DNA from: Trebouxia sp. TZW2008
Lineage: Eukaryota; Chlorophyta; Trebouxiophyceae; Trebouxiales; Trebouxiaceae
Assembly: GCA_002118135.1 (NCBI GenBank)
Contig: BDIU01000021.1
Location: 152,109-216,108 of the forward strand
DNA length: 64,000 nt
Direction: 5' to 3'
The notes under the pieces are model-generated. The model ran no database searches. It was not told the DNA's origin and was given only the letters and a program-made list of their open reading frames with translations. The translations under genes and the position numbers were made by a program. This document shows, piece by piece, positions 11,501 through 24,478 of this stretch; position 1 is the first letter of the stretch; every line of letters starts with the position of its first letter.

Positions 11501-12330
11501 AGAGGAGTGAGGGAGCAAAATGCAGCACAAATCGCAGAAGTGCAAAGTGCAACTTACGCGCACGTTGCCAAAGCAGCTTTGAAGCAGTCTGCTCTCTCAA
11601 TGCATGCAGCTACAGAAACAGCAAGCTGCAGCAGCAGAGCTCCCAACAGCACGTGTTGTTGCCATGCTGCTCAGTGATGTTGATCAGGATGTGATGACTA
11701 CTAGACAACAGTAACAGAGCAATGATGCGTCAGCAGCAACAGCATGTTGCCATTGCACGGTCTGGTGTGCTTGCTGTCATTCTGAATGTCCTGTAGATGT
11801 TGCCTGCCACAGTCTTTGGCTTTGATGTTAGTCTCAGCTTGCTGAGCGCTGACAACATGACCTAGTAGCTAACTCATGAAGTCGCTGGAAGCTGCATGGG
11901 GAATGCTGGCGCGTCGCTCACTCGCAGTTTGCCTGCTCACTGCTCCTGACCACCATCACACAGAGAAACATCTGCTAAGCTCATGGTATGAGGAAATGCT
12001 GTGCAGGTTTGCAGTGGCAAGAGATAATAACATATAGATGGCAGCACAACATGGGCAACCCCGCAGCCCCCTGATCCCCCCTCCTCAGCCCAACCTTGCC
12101 TCTTTGATGGTCTTCTTTCTTGCCTGTGAAGTCTTAGAGACACGCTTTGCAGGTTTGTGCTGGCAAGGGACAATGACATGGAAATGGCAGCGCTTCAGGA
12201 GCAGCCCCACAGTCCCATGCCAGCCCGCCCCGCCAAGCCCAGCCTTGCCAGTCTGGCCGCCCAGCCCCATCCCCCTCCTCAGGGCTACCGACCCCAGCCT
12301 GACCCCTGGAGGGTTGGAGCCCAGATTTAG
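8552..12330 (+). CDS. Aquaporin 1 (major intrinsic protein family channel)
   Basis: This is a six-helix water or small-solute channel. Exons are 8552-8677, 8757-8810, 8885-9050, 9672-9817, 10067-10292, 11015-11246 and probably 12153-12330; all phases close at 375 residues. Helix 1 holds AAVLAEFLGMAIFEIYGG (about residues 75-92). The first pore motif is SGGHLNPAV at 123-131. The second is TGAALNPARVLGPA at 244-257, with the selectivity-filter Arg right after NPA. A helix-5 stretch reads [12 protein letters not shown]. The hydrophilic N-terminus of about 70 residues is long for a MIP. The last intron would be GC-AG (CACAG then GCAAGC). If it is not spliced, the frame stops at 11310 and the protein has 337 residues. 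The 12153 exon encodes a Pro/Ala-rich tail (PMPARPAKPSLASLAAQ). Substrate cannot be predicted. Confidence 0.85.
10370..10500 (+). repeat. Decayed copy of the aquaporin 1 exon 5 edge
   Basis: This intronic stretch repeats the 3' half of exon 5 and the start of the following intron (10210-10340). It shares gtgactaagcctggccatg and the words ttggtccttt and tttgccagtgcttt. The donor site has changed, and the copy carries an early frame break, so it is probably a non-functional tandem duplicate. Confidence 0.8.
12007..12105 (+). repeat. Decayed copy of the last aquaporin 1 exon
   Basis: Following a TGCAG acceptor, this encodes FAVARDNN, a stop, then MAAQ and a Pro-rich stretch. It parallels FVLARDNDMEMAALQ of the exon starting at 12153. 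The in-frame stop and lost similarity further on suggest a pseudo-exon. Confidence 0.7.
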
Positions 12331-13222
12331 GTCATTAAGGTAGTCACTAGGCTGGCCTAACGAGCAGGAGCTATAGCTGATGTGTGTTGTTTATGCACCA
12401 ACATCTTAGACTGAGTCCATTTAGTGTGTTGAATCATGGCATTGCAGTGTGATCTGTTATTGATGACTGTGATTGCACTAGTAGCAACCTGACTGCATGC
12501 ATGTAGCCAAATTATAGCCTACTATCAGCAACTACTTGCTGCATGTCAGTGACTTCCGCATTGCCCAGTAAGATTGCTAGCCGCCTCGTCTACAAATGCA
12601 GCGTGCATCATCATGACTGAGTGCACTGTGTCAGCTTCTGATGGACCCGTGTTGTGCTATAATAATTGCTGCAACTGTGCTTGACGTTCTGGAGCACATG
12701 CAGACGCGTGCATGTTTCTGATGACACTGTGTTGCACTATCAATGCAACTCTGCTTCATGTACTGAAGCACATGCAGATGAGTGCATGCAAAAGGCTACA
12801 ACCATCATTCTCTTTTTTGCCACTGCTCATTTGCACAATACGTGATCGTCAGTGCAAGATGCACGCCTGCTATGACAGCAGCAACTCTTCTGGAACATGC
12901 ACAGTACTGCACTTACTGTGAAGATCATTACTTGAGGTATGTGCAAATCAGCTCTGCTGCCACTGCACATGTGTCCTCAAAGACAGCAGATCCCAGGCTA
13001 CACAGCCAAGAATGACAAGAGCCTCAGTGACCAATTGCAAGGAACAGGCCTCAACATTGCAGCAAGCCATAGCATGCCCAGTACTGCACCTTGCCAGTGC
13101 ACAAGGTGGCAGTGACATGTTGAATTGCAATTCATGAGTGACAGGTGCAGGGTCCTTTACTTATGGGCATGAATTGATTACAACAAAAACAAAACAAGGC
13201 TAATGTACAAGGGGCAGCTGCT
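12331..13222. other. Convergent intergenic region, aquaporin 1 and RPS23
   Basis: This lies between the 3' ends of the two genes. It includes two similar segments (around 12640-12700 and 12700-12790, sharing tgacactgtgttgc-like and gaacatgcagac-like words). No coding exon is recognisable. Confidence 0.45.
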
Positions 13223-14461
<1,239 letters not shown>

Positions 14462-15468
14462 GTTTGCGACTTGGCTGAACCTGTCGCGACGCAAGCAAAG
14501 AGAGAGTTTCCAGCCAGACAGCCGCCTGTACTGTCGTCGTGGAAGCAGAGTTTATTGACTAATTTCTCCAGCAGGGTTTATGTTTAAGCGCCGCCGCTGT
14601 GCGAGCGGTGGCGCCTGGGCTCTGACACTCATGCTGCTTGTGCATGCTCATGCGCAGGCAACAACATGCGTCCCTTCCAAGACAAGCTAGCGCATGATAC
14701 CCTTGAGTCTCCAGAGTAGATCAGGTACCGGCAATGTGCTTGAGCGCATTGCAGACGATCAGGTGCACACAGAGCAGTGTGCACACGTACAGGAGGGCTT
14801 GCAATCCGTGTCTCAATGGTGCATGAACACAAGCTTAGTTGCTAGCAGGTCGTCTTTACAGGGCAGAACTGACAGCTGCAAAAGTCTGGACGCTGTGTGG
14901 ACAGTATCAACTAGCAGTAAAAAGCTAAGAAAAGAAAAAGCCTACAACAGTATTGCTATCTCTAGGATCAGCTGCATATCAGCTGACTATGACAATGTGT
15001 GTTGCTGCTGGAAGCCTCCACGAACCGTGCAAAATCATCAAAGAGCAACTGACATCCACACTCAGCATTGCGCTCCTGTACCGACAGCATTCAAAAGCCC
15101 TCAAACAGACCAGAAATGAACTGCTCGTGTCACTGATAGTGATCACGAGCACACAAGAACCTGGTTTTATTGTCAGCTTGCTCAGCACACTCATACAACC
15201 ACAAAATTGCACCTGCTCATGCCACAATGAGCAGGCTGCAAATTATGTTGAGCATGCAAAGCAAGCTGTTGGGATGTCAACATTTTATGAAATGACCTCT
15301 GCAGAAATCTCCAACAAACAGAGCATGCAGGCCTGCAATCAAGTCTACACCCTGCTGATCGACCTCCAATCTGATGCATGGAACAAAGTATTTCCAGCGG
15401 ACACAATTCAACTGTCCAGCTTTCTCCATGTTGACACAGCTGCACATGTCATGTCTCGTCAAGCCTGC
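14462..15468. other. Intergenic region, RPS23 promoter and aquaporin 2 3' flank
   Basis: Upstream of RPS23 and downstream of the aquaporin 2 stop. A 191-codon plus-strand frame (14953-15528) crosses it but has no motif or splice support and overlaps the aquaporin 2 exon. I treat it as chance. Confidence 0.45.
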
Positions 15469-18400
15469 CTACACAAGTGTAGTGACACCGTGAAGGTCGT
15501 TGACCCCATTGGGCTCATTGGGCCCTGAAATAGGTCTAGCTGCATACAAGGGAGCTTCTGAGTTGTTGGTGTCATACAACTCATGTGGTTGGTTCTCCCT
15601 CTTGTTCTTATGCCTGTTGTGTGGGTGGTGGTGTCTGGGTGCTGTATCGACCAATTCACCACTGTCTGTCATCACCTCTGTTTTCTTGATCCAGGGCAGG
15701 CATTCTCTGAGGAAGGGGGATCCCACCCCATATAGAGGACCTGCCAGTAGACCAGCAATCACACCGCCTGTGCACTCTGCAGCGCAGCACAGAGCAAAAT
15801 TATGTGTTGCTGTCAAACAAATCCTCGCTGTTCATCATCAGTTCTGGTTTTTTTATCCAGGGTAGGCACCTCCTCAGGAAGGGGGACCAACACGGTATCA
15901 AGGGCCTGCCAGCAGACCAGCAATTAAACCACCTGTGCACCCTGCAGCGCAGCACGCATAGTAACTTAGTATTGCTGTCAATGACTGCACTGCACTATCT
16001 GTTGTGATCTTCTGTTTTCTTGATCCAGAATAGGCAACCCCTGGGGACGGGGGATCCCACAGCTTATAGAGGGCCTGCCGGCAGACGGGCGATCACATTG
16101 TGTGCGCACTCTGCAATGCAACACAAAGCACTTCTTTGTGTTGCTGCCAGACCCTTCAGAACAGTACATACCACATCTGAGCTGTTTTTGCCAGGTCTGG
16201 ACAGAATCAGCAACAGCACGCCCTGTGCACTGTCCAGTGCAGCACAGAGCGAAACTGAGTGTGATCAACAGAACAAGGATGCCAATCAGGGATGGTCAAG
16301 CCCCCTCTTTATGCTTAAAAACTTTGGGAACAGAGTCAAGAGACCATCACAGCCTGTGCTGAGGTCATTGCCGTCACCAAATCATGACCAGGTCTCGGAT
16401 GCATCATCAGCGCCATCCACAGATCATCCAGCGACAAGTCACCAATCCAGGCAGACATGTCGTCAGCTTGTCTGAGGATAGAGTTGATGTTGTGAGTAAG
16501 AGCTGGCCATATCAGTGACAGCAATGAGCTAAGGACATGGCAGTCATCTGACGTTGTTGCTGAGGCTTAGGTGTGATATATACATGAAGTAGAATGCACC
16601 TGTCGCGCCAATGATAACACGCTGGGCATAGCAGCTGAAGTGCAGATGAGCAGAGAAAATGGTGCCACAGTGTTGCTGAATGATATGTTCAATGCCATGT
16701 GCTCTCAGCACCTCACTTTACACCACTTCAAGAGCAGGTCATGTACAGATCATGAGCTGTGCGATTACTGGGAAGATCATTGCACACACAATCACGCTCA
16801 TGAGCATGATCCTCAGCAGTAGTCACGCTTGCTACAGCACGTGCCATGATTGCAAAATCACGCAATAGATACCATTGCTTGTGTTGACAAGGACTATTGT
16901 ATGCAGCTCAATGGTACAAGATGCATAATTCATGCAGAACATCCAAGGCTTGATTGGCTTGTGACATTGAACATGCCTCCAGACACATATACTCAAATAC
17001 CCTAACATGGTGGCAACAAAACACTATGGCAGGTCCAAAGGCAATTGCACTCAGATCCTTATCTATGACTGGAGACGCTGTGACATATGCTCAGCACATA
17101 GGCTGACTTGGCGTATGTTGTCTGGCGTACCTCCAATGACGTACAGCCAAACATAGTTCCAGTGACAATGGAAAACAATGGCAGGGCCCAAGGCTCGAGC
17201 GGGGTTGATGGCTGTACCAGTGAACTGTGAGCCTGCACATGTTCACAGACAAATGTTTAGCCAATTGTCAGCCAATAAGGAATTTCATGTCAGGTTTGGA
17301 CAGTGAAAAGCTTGGGTAGGGCGCATGCCTGTGGTAGTAACTTGTGAGTCCGCACATATGCACCCAAGAATGTTGTAACCATCTGAACCTACATCAACAG
17401 TAGTACCATTTTTGTATAACAGATGCAGGTGTTGTTATTCAACAAGCACAACCAGACAAGAAACGGTTGAAGCCTGACACAAGCACACAAGGTGTAATGC
17501 ATGCAATCCAAACTGCATGACCTCTGAAAGGGACACAAGCGAAAAGAATAATACGATGTAAACAATGCACAAATAATTCCCAGCCAATAAGCAAAATTCC
17601 CAGTAATTGTATAATTAGCAAACTCTGAGCATGCATCATGATGTCAACTGGCATGCAGCAGCATGCTTACACAGCAAATTCCTGCATTGCCAAACAGATT
17701 ATGCATTGCCAAACAGGTTATGCATTGCCAAAGAGATTATGCATTGCCAAACAGATTATGCATTGCCAAACAGATTATGCATTGCTTCAAGCTGTCTGAG
17801 AATCTGTGCAACAGCTTAGCGCACGCAACACCGCCAGCAACGTCTGATCACACAAACATGCCAAGCTTGCAATGGCTGCAGCATGGACAGCACAAAATCT
17901 ATGCAGTGACATACCAGTCAAGCAAGCTGTCCAGTAGAAGCTGGATTCATGAAGACACTTGGAAAGCAATAGTGTGCAAAAGTTCGAGTGAGTTAGGATC
18001 CATTTGCATTGGCAGACAACGATTTTGGACAGACTTGTTCTAAGGCACTGCATTGCTGCTGCATGCCCCCATCTGGGGTCGTGGAAATTCAATACAACGC
18101 ATGTACATGCTGATGGTGGAAACGAGTGGAGGCTTACCAGCAAAGACCATGGCAAACAAGGACAGGCCAACTGCAAAAGGACCCACAACTCCAAAAGATG
18201 GCTCGCCAATGGCCACAGCATACACTGTTGACACTAGGACAAATGTCATCACAGTCTCCCAGCCAAACAGCATGCCTGCAATCGCACAATAAATTGGTTT
18301 CTACCGCTGTATTTCCCTTTTGTTGATGACACAAAACAAGAAACAGACTCTTGCAATGGGTGCAGAGCAAGCAGACAATTTCATCTCCCGTGTGCTGTTG

Positions 18401-19982
18401 TTACGTACATTCAATATCAGCTGCATGTTCAAATGTGAAACTGCATGTTGTGTATCCAAGGCATACACCGCCTGACCTTGCAAAAAAGGCATGGCGCAAC
18501 ATGCAGTTTCACGTCTGAACATGCAGCTGATATTAGGTGTGCATGCTTCAATTGCCAATGACTCTTGTGTGCTGCTTCTGGACACATGCGCCGTCCTGAT
18601 GCTGGCTGGTGCAGCAGCCCTTGCCGGGTTGCTCCATTGCTGACTTGTAGCAAAGACAGCAGTCAGACAATCCTGTGCAACCTTTTGAAGTTGCAGATAC
18701 AAGAGCCTGATCACTGCCTGCAAGCATATGGCAGTAGACAAGTGTTTGGCTGGTGACACTTGTCTAAACCATGTGCTAGCAGGCAGTGACTGCACTCTAT
18801 CTGAAAGCATTAAAGAGTTGCAAATGCACTTGCAGACACATGTGCAGAAACACCAGAGACAGGCAGGTACAGCAGCATGTCCAGCCTGCCGCCTGCAGCC
18901 TGCAGCCTGTACTTGCAGCCCAGCAGTGCAAGTACATCAAAGTCAGAAGCTGGTGTTTACCCAGTGTGACACCAGCGCCTGTACTGAAGCATCCTGTGCC
19001 ACCATTTCCCATTCCAATGAAGGAGTTTGGTACAAGTCCTGCCTGCACAGAAAGCAGATGCATTGGCCAAACAGCAAAACACACATCTGCCCTTCATAAG
19101 CAACATAGGATATACTTGCAAAAGTTGTGACTTTAAACAGGTCCAACATGAGAGGTAGCACCAAGTTGAGCTGGCTGCTATACAAATCGCGCATTGCTGT
19201 GGCAGCATGCATCTCTGGGTGATGTCAGCAAAGCAGAATGATAAGGCTATCATGGGGACGTGTGACTGTCAACAAAATGCATATGACTGATGGCATTGGA
19301 CACAGATACGCATACAAATGCAAGACATATCTGTGCATGCCAGCTGATCTGAAGCTATATTGCTGCACAGCAGCAGCAACATCAGCAGCAAGAATGACTC
19401 AAGGTGTGCCAGTTTACCACAAGAAGTATCCCAAATATACCGCCGCAAATTTGCATCACGATGTATGCAAGGCCTTTCAGGATGCTGATATGCCCCGTCA
19501 CAAGTGTGGCCAGCGTGACAGCAGGATTCAAATGCCCTCCTGAGATATTTGCAGTGATATAAACTGCAGCAGACAGTTGAGGCTCGAGCATATGTGTTGA
19601 ACTGATTTAGCACAAGTGACTTCACAGATTGCTGAGCAGTGCAAGCTGTGGGGCACTTACTCAGCACAGCCAACGACATGCCATTGCCCCTGCAAACATG
19701 GACAATGAAAGTCAGGGTTGCTCAGATTCCATACGTGCATCAGCTGCTCAGCGAGCTCAGGCCGACTGAGCGCACGGCAGCGGTGACCTACCATGGCGCC
19801 CAGTTGGCTGCAGCGCTCGCGCCAGATGGAGTCTGGGTTGCGGTTTGCGTTGACACATTTCCAGTGGGTGTGGAAGTGCCGGCAAAGGTGAAAAGCATGA
19901 CCCCAATGAACTCAGCCGCAAGAGCATAAACGAACTTGACGCTGCCGAACTTTGAGTCTGGCGCTTGCAATAGACCAGGCAT
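15469..19982 (-). CDS. Aquaporin 2 (major intrinsic protein family channel)
   Basis: This is a second MIP channel, paralogous to aquaporin 1 and on the opposite strand. Exons on the minus strand are 19982-19792, 19689-19661 (a 29-base microexon), 19563-19418, 19042-18961, 18275-18138, 17232-17131 and 15776-15469. All phases close at 331 residues. Helix 1 is [16 protein letters not shown]. The first pore motif is SGGHLNPAV (81-89). The second is [14 protein letters not shown] (200-213), with the filter Arg. Helix 5 is [18 protein letters not shown], nearly identical to the paralogue. The last helix is [14 protein letters not shown]. The 146-base NPA exon has the same length and phases in both genes, which shows common descent. 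The N-terminus is much shorter than in aquaporin 1. The tail after helix 6 is polar and His/Asn-rich. Substrate is unknown. Confidence 0.87.
15845..15941 (-). repeat. Second copy of the aquaporin 2 terminal exon
   Basis: Read on the minus strand after a CTGCAG acceptor, it gives [13 protein letters not shown] followed by a TGA. The intact exon reads [16 protein letters not shown]. The acceptor spacing to the intact exon is 165 bp. The copy either ends the protein right after helix 6, if used, or is a pseudo-exon. Confidence 0.85.
16020..16110 (-). repeat. Third copy of the aquaporin 2 terminal exon
   Basis: After a TTGCAG acceptor the minus strand reads [15 protein letters not shown] and then TAA. 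The flanking ttgatccag-containing intron sequence is also shared with the intact exon. A shorter fourth fragment lies at about 16195-16260. Confidence 0.8.
16195..16260 (-). repeat. Fragment of a fourth terminal-exon copy
   Basis: Shares the words gccctgtgcactg and gcagcacagagc with the acceptor side of the aquaporin 2 terminal exon (around 15765-15795). Too short and diverged to encode the helix. Confidence 0.5.
17291..17365 (-). repeat. Shortened copy of the aquaporin 2 second-NPA exon edge
   Basis: The segment matches the acceptor side of exon 17232-17131: gtgagtccgcacatatgcac here against gtgagcctgcacatgttcac there. It is preceded by ggacagtgaaaagc against gacaatggaaaac, and the NPA codons are lost. 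It lies in the preceding intron, so it is an exon-edge duplicate. Confidence 0.5.
17689..17790. repeat. 19-bp tandem repeat, about five units
   Basis: Units of the form atgcattgccaaacagatt repeat head to tail with one or two substitutions each. They sit inside an aquaporin 2 intron. There are no spacers, so it is not a CRISPR array. Confidence 0.9.
18413..18535. repeat. Inverted repeat with arms of about 38 bp
   Basis: The left arm 18413-18450 (aatatcagctgcatgttc...) and the right arm 18497-18535 (...gaacatgcagctgatatt) are near-perfect reverse complements around a 46-base loop. The pair lies in the aquaporin 2 intron between exons 18961-19042 and 18138-18275. It may be a foldback element or a structured intron. 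Confidence 0.85.
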
Positions 19983-21458
19983 GCTGTTCTATGCTATCCG
20001 CCGAGTCTAGTACTCAGCAGCCGTCAAACTTGGTGCAAAACCACGCTGCGTGCTTGTTCCGGCGTTCCGGTCGTTAAAAAGATCAAGTGCATACACAATG
20101 GTACAAGATGCCTTCCACACCTATCAAGTCTGGCCTTGCGCACAATGCGTAGAATTGCACTTTACAGCGCAACGCAATCCCTCAAATGTGACTCCACCGG
20201 CTTGCAGCTTCCGTTCGTCGAGCCTCGGGCGCATCAACGAGCCGATGCTTATCATGCCAATTGCATGCACTTGTTTAGATTTAAGAAACAATTTCTCTGG
20301 TGCTCAATGGAAACTGGGAGACGTGGGCAGTACACTCCAGTGCCCCTTGTGATCAGCCATGGTACAACGATGATGTGAACAGCAAAAACATTGCTTAACG
20401 CCACTCGAGCAGATCTTCAAGCAAATCGAGTTGATCAGTAACGATGGCCTGCAGCAGCTTCAGCAAATGCATTCCAGAGGCATTTAAAGGCTGTTCAATG
20501 GCTAGCGATAGTTACATGAATCATCCAACCTTAATCAGCTGCATGCAAAGCTGCACTGCTACTAACGTCAAGCAGCCAAACACAGCAAATAGTATGATGG
20601 CGGGTTGGGCGCCAACTGGCCCGCGAAAGTCGGCCCATCGAGGCAGTCATCCGATCACCTTTTCGCGCCACAATCGCAAAATCAGCTCAAGACGCTCCGT
20701 CTGTTGGCTCATCTCCCTCAGGGATACTAATCTTAATCACGCATGATTAGTCAAACTCGTTAAACCTCGGTAGAGCTCTAGCGGAGCTCACCACTACTCG
20801 TTACGAGTGCACCTGCAAGCCGAGCGAGGCATGCTCGGCAGCATTTTGCGCTGTCATCAATACGCTTAACCCCGCAAGCAGCGTACAAGACACCGGAATA
20901 TTCTTGCCGAAGCTGTGTTGAATCTGATCAAACATCAAAGGTGAGTCAGCAAAAGCTTTCAAGCGTCGTGGTGTATACAACGTTCGCAAGCTGTCGATGA
21001 CAGTTGTGCTATGTTGCAGCTGCTCTTACTCACACAGTTTGCAAGAAAGCTTTCATTAAGGTGAGCCGAGTCTGCTGCTGCTATGACTGACTGTGCAGCC
21101 TCGTCAACGTTGTAGGCTCATACCTCGCACGTCAAGTTGGTGCGAACAGCCCACAGCACTGCATGCAGCCTCAAGGGTCGTCCTGTATGCAGGAAATCAC
21201 ATGCTCTGTGTTCTGTAACATTCGACGAGGGCCTGGCCATACAAGGTCAAGCACGCACGCAAGGTCAGCTACCATCTTTCTGCAAGCCTTCACGTCGTTC
21301 CCTAGTGCTCGCACTGCATGCCAGCCGTATGCAGTGCATTCTGTCGCCACACTCCTGCCGCTTTCTGGCCGGACATCACCCCCACTCGTCACTCGCGTGC
21401 AAGCCAAGTTGCAGCTTCAGTGCTCAAGGCAGCTTCCTGACCTGATGTTGGTCCGCAG
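19983..21458. other. Intergenic region upstream of aquaporin 2
   Basis: Holds the aquaporin 2 promoter and probably the 5' part of the following plus-strand gene. Short exon-like pieces with donors (for example ending at 21060 before GTGAGC) occur, but I could not build a consistent chain. No known motif is seen. Confidence 0.35.
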
Positions 21459-22581
21459 GCGACGACGCACCTGACGAGTCCTGCTGCTCAAGAGCTGCTC
21501 TCTGCTGTGTCCAACCTCCAGAGCCCTACACAGGTCGGCTTCATGCCTCACACAAACCCCTCCCTCAGTGCAAACCAAAACACAAACTGTGGTTTATGAG
21601 AGGAAAGCTGTATGCGTTGCAGCAGCGCGCAACATCCAAATGAGCATACCCTGCTGAGCACTGCACCCAACAATCTCCGCGAGCGTCATGCCAGTCAAGC
21701 AACAGTGCTCACTGCTTTGCGCATGCAGCTTCAGAGATGCTGTATGTGCAGAATGTCAGTGCAAGGTGTTTGTCATGCGTCAAACGCTCAGTGTGTGTGC
21801 AGTGTTGCCAAATCAAATGTCTGAGCCATGGTCACCAACTCTGGACAGCAAAAGACGGCGCCTTGTCCATGACTCCATCGCCTTTGACAGCCTGCTAGGA
21901 CAGGAAGCTCTGAACCATGATTGCGACGTCTTGACACACAATTCTGCAGCATTCCAGGGTGCAGACCACCCTTGTGCGCAACGCTTATCAACAGTCAATG
22001 ATAGTTTGAGTCTGACACCTCAGCATGCGCAGCGTGCCAGCAACAGCTCTGTGGGGCCGCTTCCAATTGCCTTGCCCCCAGGGCCGCTCCCAGCAGCCCC
22101 TCATTCAGGGCTGTTTGCAGAAGCCCTTCTCAACGGGCCAACTCCAGAAGCACCACACAGAGCCCTGCCTCAGGCAACATTTCAGTCCAAACTCAAACCC
22201 GCCTCCACCACATTAGGACCTATTGTTTCACCTGAGGACTTGCTAGCAAGGCTGAACGCCCACACAAGCACAGGCAATCTTCTCCGTGGCAATTCAGACG
22301 GCAGCAATCTCACAGCTTACACAGACTTCCTGGCAACTGAGACAGCAGCACAGCATGCACAGCACGCTCAGAGTGGCTTTGGCGATGAAGTTGCAACAGC
22401 TGCCATCAGGCCAGGCAGCAGCTCAAGGCAGTTTAGCGGGCGGGCTGTTGCTGAAGGCCCTCAGAGGGCTGTTGCAGAATGCCCTTGGAGGGCTGTTGCA
22501 GGAGGCCCTGGGAGTGTTCATGATGCCTGGCTGGAGAGTCAGCTCAACCACACCATTGGCCATGCCAGTCTTGATGCATGA
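21459..22581 (+). CDS. Unidentified Pro/Ala/Ser-rich protein (model partial)
   Basis: I do not recognise this gene. The best-supported exon is about 21802-22581, after the acceptor tgtgtgcag. It encodes a low-complexity protein starting LPNQMSEPWSPTLDSKRRRL, with a basic KRRR patch that could be a nuclear signal. It continues through Pro/Ala-rich text (GPLPIALPPGPLPAAP) and ends at a TGA. Near the end a 27-base unit occurs three times (22438-22512), giving GRAVAEGPQ, RAVAECPW and RAVAGGPG. A possible earlier exon at 21459-21532 (HLTSPAAQELLSAVSNLQSP, donor GTCGGC) does not join in phase without another exon. The start codon is unknown. It could be a transcriptional regulator, but nothing proves it. 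Confidence 0.4.
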
Positions 22582-24478
22582 CTTGAGGTGTGCATTGCAG
22601 CTCTTATTCTTTGCCTTTGTGCCTACAGCATTGTAGTATGTGCTTCATCATGAATTTGTTGACGTGAGCGTGTGCAGCTGTCCAAGAGGGGCGCTCATGC
22701 ATTGATACAAATGGCATCTCTTGTGATTGCAACTATCCTGAGGACCTCTGAAACCCTGATAGTACGGTACATCACACCAGAAATCAGCCAGCTGCAATGT
22801 TACCTAGATGCTATGCTGTGTTAGAGCTCACAAACCTCCTGGTCATTTCGTATCTGCATCTGTCAGCATGAGTTGGCTGACAGCACGCAGCCATGTCATT
22901 TCATCCTGCATGAAGGTATCAAAAGGTTGTGATTGCATTCACACCTGTAGACGACATGGCAGCACCAAACCTCAGCTTGCATGGTAAGCATGTGTGGTTG
23001 ATTGTGCAGGCTTTGTGACAAGACATCCTTCTTGAACAAGTTTGGCTGTAAAGCTGCTCAGAGGCGTTTCAAGCACGATAACGAACAGCAAGCGCTTGAT
23101 CAGTTTGACAGGTAGCACAGATGTGTCTCAGTCCATCTACCAACTAACATACAAGTCAGCAACCTTTCAGACCCTGGAGTTGACGGTGATGGGGACAAAC
23201 AGCAGTTTTTTTGACCCCAAGTTTCAGAATGCCTTGCGTGGTGACAACCAATCTTCTATGACCTGACACTTAGGGAAGGGGACAAACGCATTTTGACCCC
23301 AGAAAGTGCGCTGGGGACAAATGACAACATCTTTTGACCCTATGGCAATGAACACTGAGGACTGTCGCAACAGCAACTACATTTTCATTTCTTCTACGGT
23401 CAAACAGAATCAGTATCAGGCATGCAGGCAAGCATCATGGGGAAGATAGTTCATCAACAGGACACAGGAAATATGCAGGCCCATCAAGTGTAGCTTCAGG
23501 ATATGTCTGGGACAAGCAGAGTTACCATTTAGATGACATTTTCGGTCACAAGATGAGTGCAGACGCTTTTTTTTCCTTTCTTCACATCAAACATTTTTGT
23601 TTGCCAAGCTTCAGCTGTTGTACAGGGTGTTGGTGTTAATGTCAAGCTCTATAAGGGTTTTCGCTTCATCTTTTGCAATGCCGTGTTTTCATCAGGAATT
23701 CATGTACATGTAGGCAACAACACCTTGCTGGCAGGCAGCAACAGTGTTCAAAACTGAGGGGCAAGAAACAATCAATTACTCATTACTTACTGAGCAAATC
23801 TAGTTCAACCTACCAAATCAAGTGTGGCATAGACCTTTTTAAAACCCGTAGATTCAGTCTGAGAGTCTGTTGTCAAGAAATTTACAGTTTCCAGCATGTA
23901 CATATAGTAGTTGCTTTGCTTGCAAGTGTGCTAACGTGTAGCAAGCTTTTCCCCCATCAAGAAGCAGCTGTCAGTGCGTTAATCGCAATTGTGTGCAAGT
24001 TCATCATGTTTCAATCTCCTCGAGTACACGTATGCGTGTCATTTGGAGTACTTACTGACTCTGTAATCCATGTGACACAAGCTTGCACACATGTAGCTGT
24101 TCTGAACGACAAACTTGATGGTACTTCGCTAATGCATGTTGCAGACTTTCACATGTCATTGACATTGTGTACGTTCACAGATGTGCAGCTCCTATGTGGC
24201 ATTTGGCACTGCAGGCCAAATCCTGTCTCTTGCGTCACACAAGTGGAATGTTGTTCCACCCAAGCACACCACCAAAAGGCATTGACACTATCAGAGCAGA
24301 CACAGTCATGCTTAGCTACCTTTTGCACTTGAGCAGTGCCATGAGCATTGACGCTATCTATCATCAAACAGTGGCAAGGACGACAAACAGCTAGTCGTTA
24401 TGTCACAGGCCAGCCACAAATTGCATGGATTAAGCTGGTCCATAGCACTCAGCACTTATATCAACACATTGGCTGCAT
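22582..24478. other. Convergent intergenic region with hairpin-like repeats
   Basis: Lies between the ends of the unidentified plus-strand gene and the bZIP gene. A 219-codon frame at 23673-24332 is Cys/His/Val-rich without a motif and is probably chance. The region also contains three copies of a GGGGACAAA...TTTTGACCC element, listed separately. Confidence 0.45.
23191..23340. repeat. Three GGGGACAAA...TTTTGACCC hairpin-like units
   Basis: Units at 23191-23218, 23278-23300 and 23313-23340 each begin ggggacaaa and end ttttgaccc. The two ends are near reverse complements, so each could fold as a short stem. Confidence 0.7.

Noticed and set aside
14953..15528. 191-codon plus-strand frame
   Set aside because: No domain, and its end overlaps the antisense aquaporin 2 terminal exon.
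17689..17790. CRISPR-like array
   Set aside because: The 19-bp units are contiguous without spacers and the genome is eukaryotic.
18301..18810. 169-codon minus-strand frame
   Set aside because: It lies within an aquaporin 2 intron and covers the inverted repeat; composition is not protein-like.
23673..24332. 219-codon plus-strand frame
   Set aside because: Cys/His/Val-rich text without motif, splice support or similarity; it lies in a convergent intergenic region.
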